Shown: positions 18,807 through 28,775, counted from the first letter of the stretch. The stretch is DNA of 64,000 nt from Pseudorhizobium endolithicum (GCF_902153245.2 NZ_CABFWF030000013.1:369438-433437); one strand, 5' to 3'. Numbers and translations are program-made. The notes: generated by a model from the sequence alone, not told the origin.

Positions 18807-20089
18807 CAGGCGACCCGCTCGATCTTCTTCAAGCCGCCCATGTAAGGGAGGAGCGCGTCCGGCACGGTGATGGAGCCATCCTCGTTAAGATAGTTCTCCA
18901 TCACGGCGATGAGGCAGCGGCCGACTGCCGTGCCCGAGCCGTTCAGCGTGTGTACGAACCGCAGGGCCTTGTCGTCCTTCACGCGATAGCGGGCATTCAT
19001 CCGGCGGGCCTGGAAATCGCCGCAAACCGAACACGAGGAAATCTCGCGATAGGTGTTCTGGCCCGGCAGCCAGACTTCGATGTCATAGGTCTTGCGTGCA
19101 CCGAAACCCATGTCGCCGGTGCAGAGCGTTACGGTCCGGAAATGCAGGCCGAGGCGCTTCAGGACGGTCTCGGCACATTCCGTCATCCGCTCGTGCTCGG
19201 CGATCGAGCTTTCGGCGTCGGTAATCGAGACGAGTTCGCACTTCCAGAACTGATGCTGGCGCAGCATTCCCCTGGTATCACGTCCGGCCGAACCGGCCTC
19301 CGAGCGGAACGACGGCGTCAGCGCCGTGAACCGCAGCGGCAGTTTCTCCTGTTCCAGGATCTCGCCCGACACGAGATTGGTGAGCGACACCTCGGCCGTC
19401 GGGATAAGCCAGCGGCCATCGGTCGTGCGAAACAGGTCCTCGGCAAACTTCGGCAGTTGCCCGGTGCCGTACATGGCCTCATCGCGCACCATCAGCGGCG
19501 ACGAAACTTCCGTATAACCGTGTTCCATGGTGTGCAGGTCGATCATGAACTGGCCTAGGGCGCGCTCAAGCCGTGCCAGCGGCCCAGTCAGGACCGTGAA
19601 ACGGGAGCCCGAGAGCTTCGCCGCCCGCTCGAAGTCCATGTAGCCGAGTTGTTCGCCGATCTCGAAGTGTTCGCGGGCCGCATGATTCCAGCCGGGCTTC
19701 TGCCCGACGACGTGCTTGACCACGTTGTCGTTCTCGTCCTTGCCGACAGGAACGTCGTCGAGCGGGATGTTGGGCACACGGGAAAGGGCGTCATCGAGGG
19801 CCGCGACGACCTCACGTTCCTCCTGCTCGGCCGCAGGCATGGTGTCCTTGATCTCGGCCACCTCAGCCTTCAGCCGCTCGGCAAGCTCCATGTTCTTCTG
19901 CGCCATTGCGGCGCCGATTTCCTTGGAGGCGGAATTGCGGCGCGACTGCATGTCCTGAAGCGTCTGAATGGCGGCGCGGCGCTTGTCGTCGAGCGCCACC
20001 AGGGTGGCGGCCATCGGTTCTGCGCCACGTTTTTCCAGCGCTTCGTCCAGCACCTGAGGATTGTCGCGGATCCACTTGATATCGAACAT
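18806..20089 (-). CDS. serS: Seryl-tRNA synthetase
   Basis: Charges tRNA-Ser with serine. 427 residues: the N-terminal coiled-coil tRNA-binding arm (about 30-110) precedes the class II catalytic core, with motif 2 [29 protein letters not shown] and motif 3 ending [17 protein letters not shown]. Starts [11 protein letters not shown] at 20089. It lies 54 bp after tatC and is coupled to surE. Confidence 0.98.
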   Translation of the reverse strand: MFDIKWIRDNPQVLDEALEKRGAEPMAATLVALDDKRRAAIQTLQDMQSRRNSASKEIGAAMAQKNMELAERLKAEVAEIKDTMPAAEQEEREVVAALDDALSRVPNIPLDDVPVGKDENDNVVKHVVGQKPGWNHAAREHFEIGEQLGYMDFERAAKLSGSRFTVLTGPLARLERALGQFMIDLHTMEHGYTEVSSPLMVRDEAMYGTGQLPKFAEDLFRTTDGRWLIPTAEVSLTNLVSGEILEQEKLPLRFTALTPSFRSEAGSAGRDTRGMLRQHQFWKCELVSITDAESSIAEHERMTECAETVLKRLGLHFRTVTLCTGDMGFGARKTYDIEVWLPGQNTYREISSCSVCGDFQARRMNARYRVKDDKALRFVHTLNGSGTAVGRCLIAVMENYLNEDGSITVPDALLPYMGGLKKIERVA

Positions 20090-20143
20090 CGTTCCTGGCC
20101 TTTCGAGCGGAACGCAGCACTCTCGCGGGCAAGGCAGAAGGGC

Positions 20144-20968
20144 CTAGGCCTTGTCCGTTTCGGCAAGGTCCGACGCGGCGGATTCGGCAACAGCCTCCTC
20201 GGCGCGCTTGCGCTCGACGAGTCGCGCAGCGTAGATGGAAATCTCGTAGAGAAGGATGGTCGGCAGCGCAAGACCGATCTGGGAAAGCGGATCGGGCGGC
20301 GTCAGGACTGCCGCGACGACGAAGGCGATCACGATCGCGAACTTCCGCTTCTCGCGCAGCCATTCGCTGGTCAGCAGTCCCACCCGCGCCAGAAGGGTCG
20401 TCACTACCGGCAACTGGAAGACGAGGCCGAAGGACAGGACCAGCGTCATGATGAGGCTGAGATATTCCGAGACCCGCGGCAGGAGCGAAATGGCCATTTC
20501 CCCCTCCGCCGGCGTCTGCTGCATGGCGAGGAAGAACCACATCACCATCGGCGTGAAGAAGAAGTAGACGAGCGCGGCCCCCATCAGGAACAGGATAGGC
20601 GATGCCACCAGGAACGGCAGGAAAGCAGCACGCTCGTTCTTGTAGAGGCCCGGCGCCACGAACTTGTAGAGCTGCGACGCGATCACGGGAAAGGCGATGA
20701 CCACGGCGCCGAACATCGCCACCTTCACCTGGGTGAAGAAGAACTCCTGCGGGGCGGTATAGATCAGTTCCGACTTCGCTACATCCATTCCCGCCCACAG
20801 GACCGCCCACTTGTACGGCACGACAAGCAGGTTGAAGAGGTCCTTGGCGAAGAAGAAGCAGAGAATGAACGCGACGAAGAACGCCCCGAGCGACCACATC
20901 AGCCGTGTGCGCAGCTCGATGAGATGCTCGATGAGCGGCTGCGGCTTATCTTCGATGTCACCGCTCAT
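20144..20968 (-). CDS. tatC: Sec-independent protein translocase TatC
   Basis: Polytopic receptor of the twin-arginine translocase. 274 residues with about six hydrophobic helices. The N-terminal cytoplasmic EHLIELRTRLMWSL motif binds Tat signals; FFTQVKVAMFGAVVIAFPVIASQLYKFVAPGLYKNERAAFLPF is the family core with the conserved periplasmic and cytoplasmic loops. A charged Ala/Glu-rich C-terminal tail extends past the last helix. Overlaps tatB by 4 bp (ATGA). A likely client, CpdB, is encoded at 51187. Confidence 0.97.
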   Translation of the reverse strand: MSGDIEDKPQPLIEHLIELRTRLMWSLGAFFVAFILCFFFAKDLFNLLVVPYKWAVLWAGMDVAKSELIYTAPQEFFFTQVKVAMFGAVVIAFPVIASQLYKFVAPGLYKNERAAFLPFLVASPILFLMGAALVYFFFTPMVMWFFLAMQQTPAEGEMAISLLPRVSEYLSLIMTLVLSFGLVFQLPVVTTLLARVGLLTSEWLREKRKFAIVIAFVVAAVLTPPDPLSQIGLALPTILLYEISIYAARLVERKRAEEAVAESAASDLAETDKA

Positions 20969-21633
20969 GCGTCATCCTTCGGCGTGTCAGTTTTCCTGGG
21001 AGAGCGTGTCCTGGCGGAGGGCTTGGAGGCCGAGGTGACGGCGGGCGCTTCCGCCGCGCTTCGGCGCTTCCGCTTTCCCGCATCCTGCGGCTGGACATCC
21101 GCACCGGCTGCCTTTGAACTCGCCTTCTTGCGCGAGCTCTTGACCGGTGCGGGCTTGGCACCCTCCCCCGTCACCGGGGCTGCCGGGCCAGCAACGGCCG
21201 GCGGCGTCGAGGGCAGCGTCATGGTGGGCGCCGGTACCGTGACCGGAGCGGGCTGTTCAGCGGGGACCACGCCCTCGACTGCCTTTTGCGCCTCTACATC
21301 CTGCTTGTCACCGGCGGAGGTCGTTTCGACACGCGTCGATTTCTCCAGGTCGGTGCGGATATCCTGCCCCATCTGGCGCAAGGGATTGATCGCATCGCGC
21401 AACGCGTTGGAGGGATTGAGCTTCTGCGCATCCGCAATAGTCTTGCGGACCTCGTCCATTTCCGTCTCGCGGAGAGCTTCATCGAATTGCGTGCGAAAAT
21501 CGCCGGCCATTCTGCGCAACGTGCCGGTCATCCGTCCGAAGGCGCGCAACATTGGCGGCAGATCCTTCGGACCGACGACCACGATCAGAATGATCCCGAT
21601 AACGAGAAGCTCGGTCCAGCCGATATCAAGCAT
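20965..21633 (-). CDS. tatB: Twin-arginine translocase subunit TatB
   Basis: 222 residues. The N-terminus MLDIGWTELLVIGIILIVVVGPKDLPPMLRAFGR is the TatB transmembrane helix and Gly-Pro hinge, with the TatB-typical Glu8 in the membrane. An amphipathic helix follows, then a long low-complexity Pro/Ala/Val and Lys/Ser-rich tail (about 120-222), as in other rhizobial TatB proteins. With TatC it forms the substrate receptor. 32 bp after tatA. Confidence 0.96.
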   Translation of the reverse strand: MLDIGWTELLVIGIILIVVVGPKDLPPMLRAFGRMTGTLRRMAGDFRTQFDEALRETEMDEVRKTIADAQKLNPSNALRDAINPLRQMGQDIRTDLEKSTRVETTSAGDKQDVEAQKAVEGVVPAEQPAPVTVPAPTMTLPSTPPAVAGPAAPVTGEGAKPAPVKSSRKKASSKAAGADVQPQDAGKRKRRSAAEAPAVTSASKPSARTRSPRKTDTPKDDA

Positions 21634-21665
21634 TCAACAAGGCTCCCCGAACCCGGTCCGTAAGA

Positions 21666-21872
21666 TCAGGTCCGAGTGCTTTCCTTGGTGTCTTCGGACT
21701 TATGCTCGACGGTCTTCGTCGTCTCAGGCGTATCGTCCTCGCTGATGCCCTTCTTGAAGCTCTTGATGCCCTTGGCGACATCGCCCATCAGTTCCGGAAT
21801 CTTGCCGCGGCCGAAAAGCACCAGCACGATGATCAGGACGATCAGCCAATGCCAAACACTGAAGGAACCCAT
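21666..21872 (-). CDS. tatA: Twin-arginine translocase pore subunit TatA
   Basis: 68 residues. [42 protein letters not shown] is the canonical TatA sequence: a short transmembrane helix, the FGRGK hinge and an amphipathic helix with FKKG; the tail is acidic and disordered. Polymerises to move folded proteins. First gene of tatABC. Confidence 0.97.
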   Translation of the reverse strand: MGSFSVWHWLIVLIIVLVLFGRGKIPELMGDVAKGIKSFKKGISEDDTPETTKTVEHKSEDTKESTRT

Positions 21873-21904
21873 AACTGCAACTCCTAATTTTGCGTTGTCC
21901 CGAT

Positions 21905-23014
21905 TTATGCTGTTTGGGTCGCTTTTTCAAACACCAAAATATCCTGCGGCGCGACGCTTATGGTCACATCGATCAGTCCCGGCGGAAGCAGATCGGCGCG
22001 AATACGAGCCCTGACCGGTTCCTCCCGGCCGAATATGGCCAGATTCAGCAGTTCCACGACGCCGAGGAACCGGCGCGACTGGATTCTCGCCTCGATCGCC
22101 CCCCCCTGCGGCATAACGCGCACATCAGAGAGGCGCACGGCCACAGCGGCGTGTGTGCCATCCGCAAGATGTCCGGCGGGCGCCTTCCCCAGCGGCGTTT
22201 CCACCATTCCGCCCGCCACGACCGCCGAAAACTCGTTGATCTCCGAGAAGAAGGCGGCAGCAAAGAGATCGCGGGGCTCGCGATAGAGTTCGCCGACACT
22301 GCCGACCTGGACCAAACGACCATCGCGCAGAAGCGCAATCCGGTCGGCCATCCGCATCGCCTCCTCCGCATCATGCGTCACGACTATGGCGGTGGCGCGG
22401 CTTTCGCGAAGAACATCCAGCGTGTCCGCGCGGATACTGTCCTTCAGACGCGAATCGAGGCCCGAGAACGGCTCATCCATCAGGAGCACGCCGGGCCTGG
22501 GAGCAAGCGCCCGCGCCAGCGCCACCCGCTGCTGCTCACCTCCGGAAAGCGCATGCGGGTATTTTGCTGCATAATGGCCAAGTCCGACCCGCTCCAGCGC
22601 ACTCCGTGCAGCGACAACGGCATCGCGTGTCGGCAGCGCCGTCAGTCCGAAGCGGACATTGTCCAGCACGGTCATATGCGGGAAAAGCGCAAAATCCTGG
22701 AACATCAGGCCGATGCCCCGCTTTTCCGGCGGCAGGAAGACGGCGGGACCGGATGCCTCGCGGCCATCGATCACCACCCGCCCCCGGCTTTGCACCTCGA
22801 TGCCGGCGGCGATCCGAAGCAGTGTCGTCTTTCCGGAGCCGGAGGGGCCGAGCAGGCAGAGAACCTCCCCCGGCTCTGCCGTCAGCGAAATGCCGCGGAT
22901 GGTTTCCTTGCCATGATAACTATGGTGGATATCCTCGAAGCTCAGTTGCGACGCGAACGAGACCGCGGTCGTTCGCCTCGTCTTCTTGTCCCGATCGTCC
23001 GCTTCCAAAGTCAT
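21905..23014 (-). CDS. Orphan ABC importer ATPase, FbpC/PotA-like
   Basis: About 369 residues from ATG 23014 ([11 protein letters not shown]); an upstream ATG at 23083 overlaps scpB and is less likely. One nucleotide-binding domain: Walker [15 protein letters not shown], the Q-loop, signature [20 protein letters not shown], Walker [13 protein letters not shown] and H-loop [15 protein letters not shown]-terminal TOBE-like domain (about 260-369) is typical of iron(III), polyamine or sulfate importers. [19 protein letters not shown] fits the FbpC type. No permease or binding protein gene is within this window. It separates scpB from tatA. Confidence 0.85.
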   Translation of the reverse strand: MTLEADDRDKKTRRTTAVSFASQLSFEDIHHSYHGKETIRGISLTAEPGEVLCLLGPSGSGKTTLLRIAAGIEVQSRGRVVIDGREASGPAVFLPPEKRGIGLMFQDFALFPHMTVLDNVRFGLTALPTRDAVVAARSALERVGLGHYAAKYPHALSGGEQQRVALARALAPRPGVLLMDEPFSGLDSRLKDSIRADTLDVLRESRATAIVVTHDAEEAMRMADRIALLRDGRLVQVGSVGELYREPRDLFAAAFFSEINEFSAVVAGGMVETPLGKAPAGHLADGTHAAVAVRLSDVRVMPQGGAIEARIQSRRFLGVVELLNLAIFGREEPVRARIRADLLPPGLIDVTISVAPQDILVFEKATQTA

Positions 23015-23063
23015 CCGGCGCTCGCAAGCCTCAACCCGCGACCGGGCCTGAAGAAAGATGACT

Positions 23064-23780
23064 TCATTCCTCTTCTTCGCCACCGGGTGTCAAGAGACCC
23101 AGTTCCTCAAGGTCGAGTTGCGTGATGGGATCCTCGTCCTCGGCAAGGTCATCCGACAGGCCGGGCAGCGGCACCTGGAAGTTCGGCGGGATGCGGCCGG
23201 ACAGGAGGCCGGCGCCCTTCAACTCCTCCAGACCCGGCAGGTCGCGCAGTTCCTCCAAGCCGAAGTGATCGAGGAACGCCGGCGTCGTGCCGAGCGTGAC
23301 GGGGCGGCCGGGTGAGCGCCGGCGCCCGCGGAACCGGACCCAGCCGGCTTCCATCAGCACGTCGAGCGTTCCCCTGGATGTCTGGACCCCGCGTATCTCC
23401 TCGATTTCCGCCCGCGTCACCGGCTGGTGATAGGCGATGATGGCAAGCACCTCCAGTGCGGCCCGCGAAAGCTTCCTGGTTTCGCCGTCGTCCTTGCGGA
23501 TTACGAAAGAAAGGTCGGCTGCGGTGCGGAATGCCCACCTCTCACCGCTGCGCACGAGGTTGACCCCGCGCAGGGCATAGTGATCCGCCAGGCGTGCCAT
23601 GACCGCCGGTATGTCGGCGCCGACCGGCAGGCGTTCGGCGAGAAATCCTTCGGACACCGGTTCTGCGGAGGCGAAAACCAGGGCCTCGGCGATGCGCTCG
23701 ACTTCCGCGAGCGAGTAAGGTTCCGGCCCATCCGCCGTCCCCGCCTCGCCTGGATGGCCGTCTCCGTCAGAAGCTGTCAA
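23064..23780 (-). CDS. scpB: Segregation and condensation protein B
   Basis: Kleisin-associated winged-helix protein of the SMC-ScpAB condensin. About 238 residues. AEALVFASAEPVSEGFLAERLP, LSRAALEVLAIIAYHQPVTRAEIEEIRGV and GRPVTLGTTPAFLDHFGLEELRDLPGLEEL are signature segments. I place the start at TTG 23780 because AGGAGG lies seven bases upstream, inside the 3' end of scpA, and no ATG is positioned to give a full-length protein; this gives a 14-bp overlap with scpA. The C-terminal acidic tail ends in Glu-rich residues. Confidence 0.92.
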   Translation of the reverse strand: MTASDGDGHPGEAGTADGPEPYSLAEVERIAEALVFASAEPVSEGFLAERLPVGADIPAVMARLADHYALRGVNLVRSGERWAFRTAADLSFVIRKDDGETRKLSRAALEVLAIIAYHQPVTRAEIEEIRGVQTSRGTLDVLMEAGWVRFRGRRRSPGRPVTLGTTPAFLDHFGLEELRDLPGLEELKGAGLLSGRIPPNFQVPLPGLSDDLAEDEDPITQLDLEELGLLTPGGEEEE

Positions 23781-24600
23781 CCGCCGCCTCCTGAACCGAT
23801 GCCGGTTTGCTACCGCTTCGCAGATAGATCGGGGCGAAGGCCTCTTCCTGCCTGATCTCGAGCTTGCCCTCGCGCACCATTTCCAGCGAAGCAGCAAAGG
23901 CGCTGGCCGTGGCCGTCACGCGGTCGGCCGGCGGCAGATATTCGAGGAGGTAGTGCTGCAGGGCTGTCCATCCGGTGATCTCGCCCAGCATCCGCGTCAG
24001 CAGTTCCCGGGCGTCGGACAAGGCCCATACCTTCCGCTTCTCGATGGTGACCTGCGTCACGGCATTGCGCTGGCGGAGGTTCGCATAGGCAGAAAGAAGA
24101 TCGTACAGGCTGGCGTCATAGGCCGAGCGGATCTGGTGCGGTATGTGCTCGGGCGCGCCGCGGACGAAGATGTCCCGCCCCACGAGATTGCGGTTGATGA
24201 GCCGGGTCGCCGCCTCGCGCATCGCCTCCAGGCGTTTGAGCCGGAACGCCAGGGTGGCGGCCATTTCTTCACCACTGGGACCGTCGTCGCCCTTCACCTG
24301 CTGCGGGATCAGCAGTTTGGACTTCAGGTAGGCAAGCCATGCAGCCATCACGAGATAGTCGGCCGCCAGTTCTATCCGTACCCGCCGGGCGCTCTCCACG
24401 AACGCCAGATACTGTTCGGCCAGTGCAAGGACGGAAATCTTCGCCAGGTCGACCTTCTGCGACCGCGCCAGGTGCAGAAGCAGGTCGAGAGGTCCTTCGA
24501 ACCCGCCGACGTCGATCATCAGCGCCGGCTCGTCGGCAGCCCTCTCGGGCGTATCCTGCCAGAGCTTGTCCATGGGAATGGCGCCCGGCGCGACGTTCAT
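23767..24600 (-). CDS. scpA: Segregation and condensation protein A
   Basis: Kleisin subunit of the bacterial SMC complex, acting in chromosome compaction and segregation. 277 residues from ATG 24600 (MNVAPGAIPMDKLW), preceded by GGGAGGG. GFEGPLDLLLHLARSQKVDLAKISVLALAEQYLAF is the diagnostic N-terminal SMC-binding region; DYLVMAAWLAYLKSKLLIP follows; the C-terminal winged helix comprises VTATASAFAASLEMVREGKLEIRQEEAFAPIYL. Lies 28 bp after nagZ and overlaps scpB. Confidence 0.95.
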   Translation of the reverse strand: MNVAPGAIPMDKLWQDTPERAADEPALMIDVGGFEGPLDLLLHLARSQKVDLAKISVLALAEQYLAFVESARRVRIELAADYLVMAAWLAYLKSKLLIPQQVKGDDGPSGEEMAATLAFRLKRLEAMREAATRLINRNLVGRDIFVRGAPEHIPHQIRSAYDASLYDLLSAYANLRQRNAVTQVTIEKRKVWALSDARELLTRMLGEITGWTALQHYLLEYLPPADRVTATASAFAASLEMVREGKLEIRQEEAFAPIYLRSGSKPASVQEAAVDSF

Positions 24601-24628
24601 AGCGACCCTCCCAATCCTGGCTGCGGCG

Positions 24629-25645
24629 TCAGGCGGTGGCGAAAAGCCCCTGGAATTCCTGGCGCAATGCGGTTTCATCTGCTTCGTCACCGGGACCGAA
24701 GGCGGCCTCGACCGCCTGCGCACGCTGCAGCGACTTTCCGGCCAGCGGCTGCGCCTCCGCGACGACGGCCCTCATTTCGTCCATCACGCCGTTGCAATGC
24801 AAGATGATATCGCAGCCACCCCCAGCTATTCGGCGCGCACGCTCACCAATGGTGCCCTTGAGCGCGTTCATGGACGTGTCGTCCGACATCAGCAGGCCGT
24901 CGAAACCGATGCAGCCGCGAATAATGTCCTCTATGACCTTGGGCGAAGTGGTCGCGGGCTGATCCGGATCGAGGGCGGTGAAGACGATATGGGCGCTCAT
25001 CGCCATCAGTTCGTCCTTCATGGCCCGGAAAGGCAAGAAATCATGGGCTTCCAGTTCGGCGCGCCCGGCATGAACGATCGGCAGTTCATGGTGAGAATCC
25101 GCCATGCCCCGTCCATGGCCGGGAATATGCTTCATGACCGGCAGCATGCCTCCCGCCTTCAGGCCAGCCGCGGCCGCCTGCCCCATCTCGGCGACCACCT
25201 GCGGCTCGAAGCCGTAGGCGCGGTCTCCTATGACGTTGCTGGCGCCTTCGACCGGCACGTCAAGCACCGGCAGGCAATCGACATTGATCCCGAGCCTCGT
25301 CAGGTCGAAGGCATGCAGGCGGGACATCAGCCATGCCGCCCGCAGTCCAGTCTGCCTGTCCTGCCGATGGAGAGCGCCGAGCGCTTCGGCGCTCGGATAC
25401 TTCTCCGCGAGCGGAGGGCGAATGCGCTGGACGCGCCCTCCCTCCTGGTCGATCAGCACCGGCGCATGCGGGCGCCCGACCGCCTCGCGCATGGACGCCA
25501 CCAGATCCACAACCTGCGAGGCCTCCTGGACATTGCGGGCGAACAGGATGAAGCCCCAGGGGCGTTCGTCCCGGTAGAGGGAGATCTCATCGGCGGTGAG
25601 TACCGTCCCGGCGGCTCCCAGAATCATTGCTTTCGATTCGCTCAT
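24629..25645 (-). CDS. nagZ: Beta-N-acetylhexosaminidase (glycoside hydrolase 3)
   Basis: Cytosolic enzyme that removes N-acetylglucosamine from muropeptides in peptidoglycan recycling. 338 residues. IDQEGGRVQRIRPP near 65-78, the motif KHIPGHGRG at 172-180 and SHHELP at 184-189 (the catalytic His/Asp loop region), and LLMSDDTSMNAL with the nucleophilic Asp. Part of the run between the SPOR protein and scpA; a terminator lies between the SPOR gene and nagZ, so nagZ may have its own promoter or depend on read-through. Confidence 0.95.
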   Translation of the reverse strand: MSESKAMILGAAGTVLTADEISLYRDERPWGFILFARNVQEASQVVDLVASMREAVGRPHAPVLIDQEGGRVQRIRPPLAEKYPSAEALGALHRQDRQTGLRAAWLMSRLHAFDLTRLGINVDCLPVLDVPVEGASNVIGDRAYGFEPQVVAEMGQAAAAGLKAGGMLPVMKHIPGHGRGMADSHHELPIVHAGRAELEAHDFLPFRAMKDELMAMSAHIVFTALDPDQPATTSPKVIEDIIRGCIGFDGLLMSDDTSMNALKGTIGERARRIAGGGCDIILHCNGVMDEMRAVVAEAQPLAGKSLQRAQAVEAAFGPGDEADETALRQEFQGLFATA

Positions 25646-25690
25646 CGCATGATCATAGAGTTCCCGCGCAGCAATGCGAATAGTTCAACG

Positions 25691-25714
25691 AAAACGGGGC
25701 CCGAAGGCCCCGTT
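25691..25714 (-). terminator. Terminator after SPOR gene
   Basis: On the minus strand AACGGGGCC, TTCG loop and GGCCCCGTT form a 9-bp stem followed by TTTTCGTT, 23 bp after the SPOR gene stop. Isolates it from nagZ. Confidence 0.88.
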
Positions 25715-25736
25715 GATGGGATGAATTGACCGGCCC

Positions 25737-28709
25737 TTACTGCGCCACAAGGCAACTGCCACCTGCGGCGCGGTACTTCTCGCACAGCGCCACGGCATCG
25801 GCCTTGCTGCCGGCCGGGATGCGGACACGGTAGAAGGTTCCCTTTCCGGCGATCTCGGCGCGCTTGATGTCCACGCCACGACCGCCAATGACCGATCCGA
25901 ACTTCGCAGACAGGTTGTTGTAGGATTTTTGCGCATCCGCCTCGCTCGGCAGCGACGCGATCTGGATGACGTAACCACCCGGTGCGAGCTCGGCCACCTG
26001 CTCGGCCGGAACTGAGGCGGCCGGCGGATTTTCCTGCGTGTTCTGCAGGTTGCCCTGGTCACTGACCGCCGCCACGATATTGACCGGCTGCTGGGCCGGG
26101 CGCGCCGTCGGGACCGGTGCCGTGTTCGCCTGTCCGGAACGAGCCTGGTCCCCGACCTCCGTCGCCGCAGGTGTGGCCGCCGCCGCATCGGTGGAAACCG
26201 GCACCAGGCCGGCCGTGTCATCCGGATCACCGGCCTGATTGGCAGCCGGCTGCGCGTCCGGTACGGAGGCGGTCTCGACGCTCTTGACCGATGCAGCAGG
26301 GACCTTGTCCGTCGTGACGGGAGCGGCAACAGCGGCTGCCGGCGCTGGCTCTGCCGGGATTTCCTGCTCGACCAGCGTGCCGTCGGGGCGGACGATCATC
26401 GTCTTGACCCGACGCGGCATGACCGCGACCGGCTGCTCTTGGCCTTCCGGCGCCATTGCCGCGACCTGTTCGTCTTCCGGAAGCAGCCGTTCCTCCGGAG
26501 CCTGCTCCGGCAAGGCGGCATCCGCAAGCTCACTACCCTCAAGCGGCAGGGAATCCGTCATCAGAGTCTTCTGGACGACATCGACCGGTTCCTCGCTGGC
26601 GGAAATGAGGGCTTCCTGCCTGGGCGTTTCAACCGTGGCACCGGCGACTCGATCATAGACCGCCTTGTCCTGGTTCGGAACGGTCTTGCCACCCGGGTTC
26701 TCGGGCACGACCTTGATCGGATCCGGGTCGGCAGCGATCACGACCGGCTCTCCGCCGGCAACGGAACCGCCTTCTCCGCCGAAGAGCGCGTAGGCAATCG
26801 ACCCGCCGGCGATCACGACGCCGGCGACCGCCAGTGGGACCGCCATGGAGGAGAGCGATCGGCGGCTCTCCTGGGAGGATCGGCCGGATGAACGATCGAA
26901 CGCTTCGGCCGCCGCCGGTTGTGGCGGCAGCGGAGCCGTCAGACTGCGACGGAAATCCTCCTCAAGCGCGCGCTCAAAATCATCGAGATCCGGATAGGTG
27001 GCCGTTGGAGCGGGCTGGACGACCTGCTCGCCGCCCGCATCGGAAGAGGACGCCTGTTCAGTGCCCACCATATCGGCATGGACGCTACCCTGCAGCAGGG
27101 ACGCAAGTTCCGAATCGAGGTCGATATCGTAGTCGTTCCGGTGAGCAGGTACCGGTTCCTGCTCCTCGAGCTGAAGTTCCGGCACATCGAGCTCTGCAAC
27201 CGGCTCCGGATGCTCCTCGCTTTCCGCGATCAGCGAGGGATCGAACGGAAGATCTGCGACCTCGTCCATTTGAGGCTGCGCCTGCTCGACAAGGGAAGCC
27301 TGAGGGACAACGGGCACGGGCTGCGGGGCGACGGGCGGCAATTGTGACGGCGCCGGGGCAACACGTGCGACAGGCGACCAGGACGCCGTATGACGAACCG
27401 GTTCCGCCGCCTTCGGGGCCGCCACCGGCGCAGCCACCGGGGGCTCCGAAAAGACGTTGAGCTCGTCGTCGGACATGATGTCGGAAAGATCGAACTCCAG
27501 ATCCTCCAGCGCCAGCTCGAATTCGTTGTCGATCATCGCCTCGATCGCGAGGTCGCCTTCGGCAGGGATCACCCGAGGCTGGACTTGTTCCGTGGCGGCG
27601 ACCGCAGCGACGGAAACGGGGGCGCTTGCAGGAGACGCATTGACGGCGCCTCGCTGCTCATCCTGCCAGCGCGACCCCACCGTCATCGGCGCGTTCTGCG
27701 GAGCCGCTGGAATCGGGTAACGGGAGACATCCTGGATCAGGGCGTCCAGGACCGACAGGTCTTTTGAAACCGCCGCCTGATCCGCCCCCAGGGCCGCAGC
27801 AAGAGGCTCGGAAGCATCGGACGGCAGAGTACCCTGCGGCGCCGGGTCTTCGGACTGCGTCAGCGCTTCCGGACCATTCGTTCCATGGATGGACGACGGA
27901 GCATGATCCACAGCCGGGCTTTCGGGGAAAGAGGTCGCCCCAGGCATCGGTGTCGAAGCAGCCGCATCCCCGCGAGAGACATGGAAATTCGCCAGCGGCA
28001 TTCGGAAAGCGGGGGTATATGTTCCGCGTTTGCGGCTATCTGCCGCCATAACGCCCCCGGTGTCCGGCGCACTGGCCGGAACGGGCTCTCCGACCGCCAT
28101 TTCGAGTTCGTCAGCCAGATCCAGTTCAGGCCCGGCATCGGATTCCGGGTGGAGGTCAGACAGGTGTATTTGCGGCTCGGATTCCTGCGGGGCGAAAATG
28201 CCCTCCTCGACGGGAAATTCCTCCGAGAGGTTCACGTCCTGCGCTTCAACGATTTCCGGCCCCGCCAGAACCGGCGCGGGCTCCATGAACCCATCGTCTT
28301 TTTCGCCGGCCTGCGGCTCAACTGCGAAGTCTTCTTCCACGGCGGACCAGTCGAGCTCCAGAACATCGTCCCGCGAGATCGTCTCGTCAGCCACCGGCTC
28401 GGAGGGTGTCCGCTCTTCTGCGACAGGTCGGTCGAACTGCAGGGACGACTCCTCGACTGCCGGAGCGACCGAAGCCAGAAGCGGCTGATGCGGCCGGGGC
28501 GCCTCATACCGTTCGAACTCGCGAAGCAGTTCATCCTCAAGGTTGAAGGCAGGCTCGCGACGCTCCGCCACCGGGGACTTGGGCGCCGGGGGCTTGGGCA
28601 CCAGGCGCTCGTCGTATCCGACTATGCGAGCCAGTTCCGCCAACGGATCGTCATCGGCAAAGAAGTCCGGACCGTCATTCCGGCTACGCGCAAGGTTGTT
28701 GTCTGCCAT
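25737..28709 (-). CDS. Large SPOR-domain membrane protein
   Basis: 990 residues from ATG 28709 (MADNNLARSRND), which has GAGG four bases upstream. About 620 residues of acidic, Pro/Glu/Ala-rich, low-complexity cytoplasmic sequence precede a single transmembrane helix (SMAVPLAVAGVVIAGGSIAYALF). The periplasmic part is again Pro/Ala-rich and ends in a C-terminal SPOR domain (PGGYVIQIASLPSEADAQ ... GTFYRVRIP), which binds denuded glycan strands at division sites. The architecture resembles FtsN-like or other septal SPOR proteins, but the long cytoplasmic region is unusual. Between argS and nagZ. Confidence 0.9.
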   Translation of the reverse strand: MADNNLARSRNDGPDFFADDDPLAELARIVGYDERLVPKPPAPKSPVAERREPAFNLEDELLREFERYEAPRPHQPLLASVAPAVEESSLQFDRPVAEERTPSEPVADETISRDDVLELDWSAVEEDFAVEPQAGEKDDGFMEPAPVLAGPEIVEAQDVNLSEEFPVEEGIFAPQESEPQIHLSDLHPESDAGPELDLADELEMAVGEPVPASAPDTGGVMAADSRKRGTYTPAFRMPLANFHVSRGDAAASTPMPGATSFPESPAVDHAPSSIHGTNGPEALTQSEDPAPQGTLPSDASEPLAAALGADQAAVSKDLSVLDALIQDVSRYPIPAAPQNAPMTVGSRWQDEQRGAVNASPASAPVSVAAVAATEQVQPRVIPAEGDLAIEAMIDNEFELALEDLEFDLSDIMSDDELNVFSEPPVAAPVAAPKAAEPVRHTASWSPVARVAPAPSQLPPVAPQPVPVVPQASLVEQAQPQMDEVADLPFDPSLIAESEEHPEPVAELDVPELQLEEQEPVPAHRNDYDIDLDSELASLLQGSVHADMVGTEQASSSDAGGEQVVQPAPTATYPDLDDFERALEEDFRRSLTAPLPPQPAAAEAFDRSSGRSSQESRRSLSSMAVPLAVAGVVIAGGSIAYALFGGEGGSVAGGEPVVIAADPDPIKVVPENPGGKTVPNQDKAVYDRVAGATVETPRQEALISASEEPVDVVQKTLMTDSLPLEGSELADAALPEQAPEERLLPEDEQVAAMAPEGQEQPVAVMPRRVKTMIVRPDGTLVEQEIPAEPAPAAAVAAPVTTDKVPAASVKSVETASVPDAQPAANQAGDPDDTAGLVPVSTDAAAATPAATEVGDQARSGQANTAPVPTARPAQQPVNIVAAVSDQGNLQNTQENPPAASVPAEQVAELAPGGYVIQIASLPSEADAQKSYNNLSAKFGSVIGGRGVDIKRAEIAGKGTFYRVRIPAGSKADAVALCEKYRAAGGSCLVAQ

Positions 28710-28775
28710 TACCTCGTCCACCCACCTACACTTACAAGGGCACTGCCAGTGCTTTGTGGGGAAATGGTGGCGATA

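Noticed and set aside
19649-21745. Plus-strand open frame across serS and tatC/tatB
   Set aside because: Antisense to well-supported genes.
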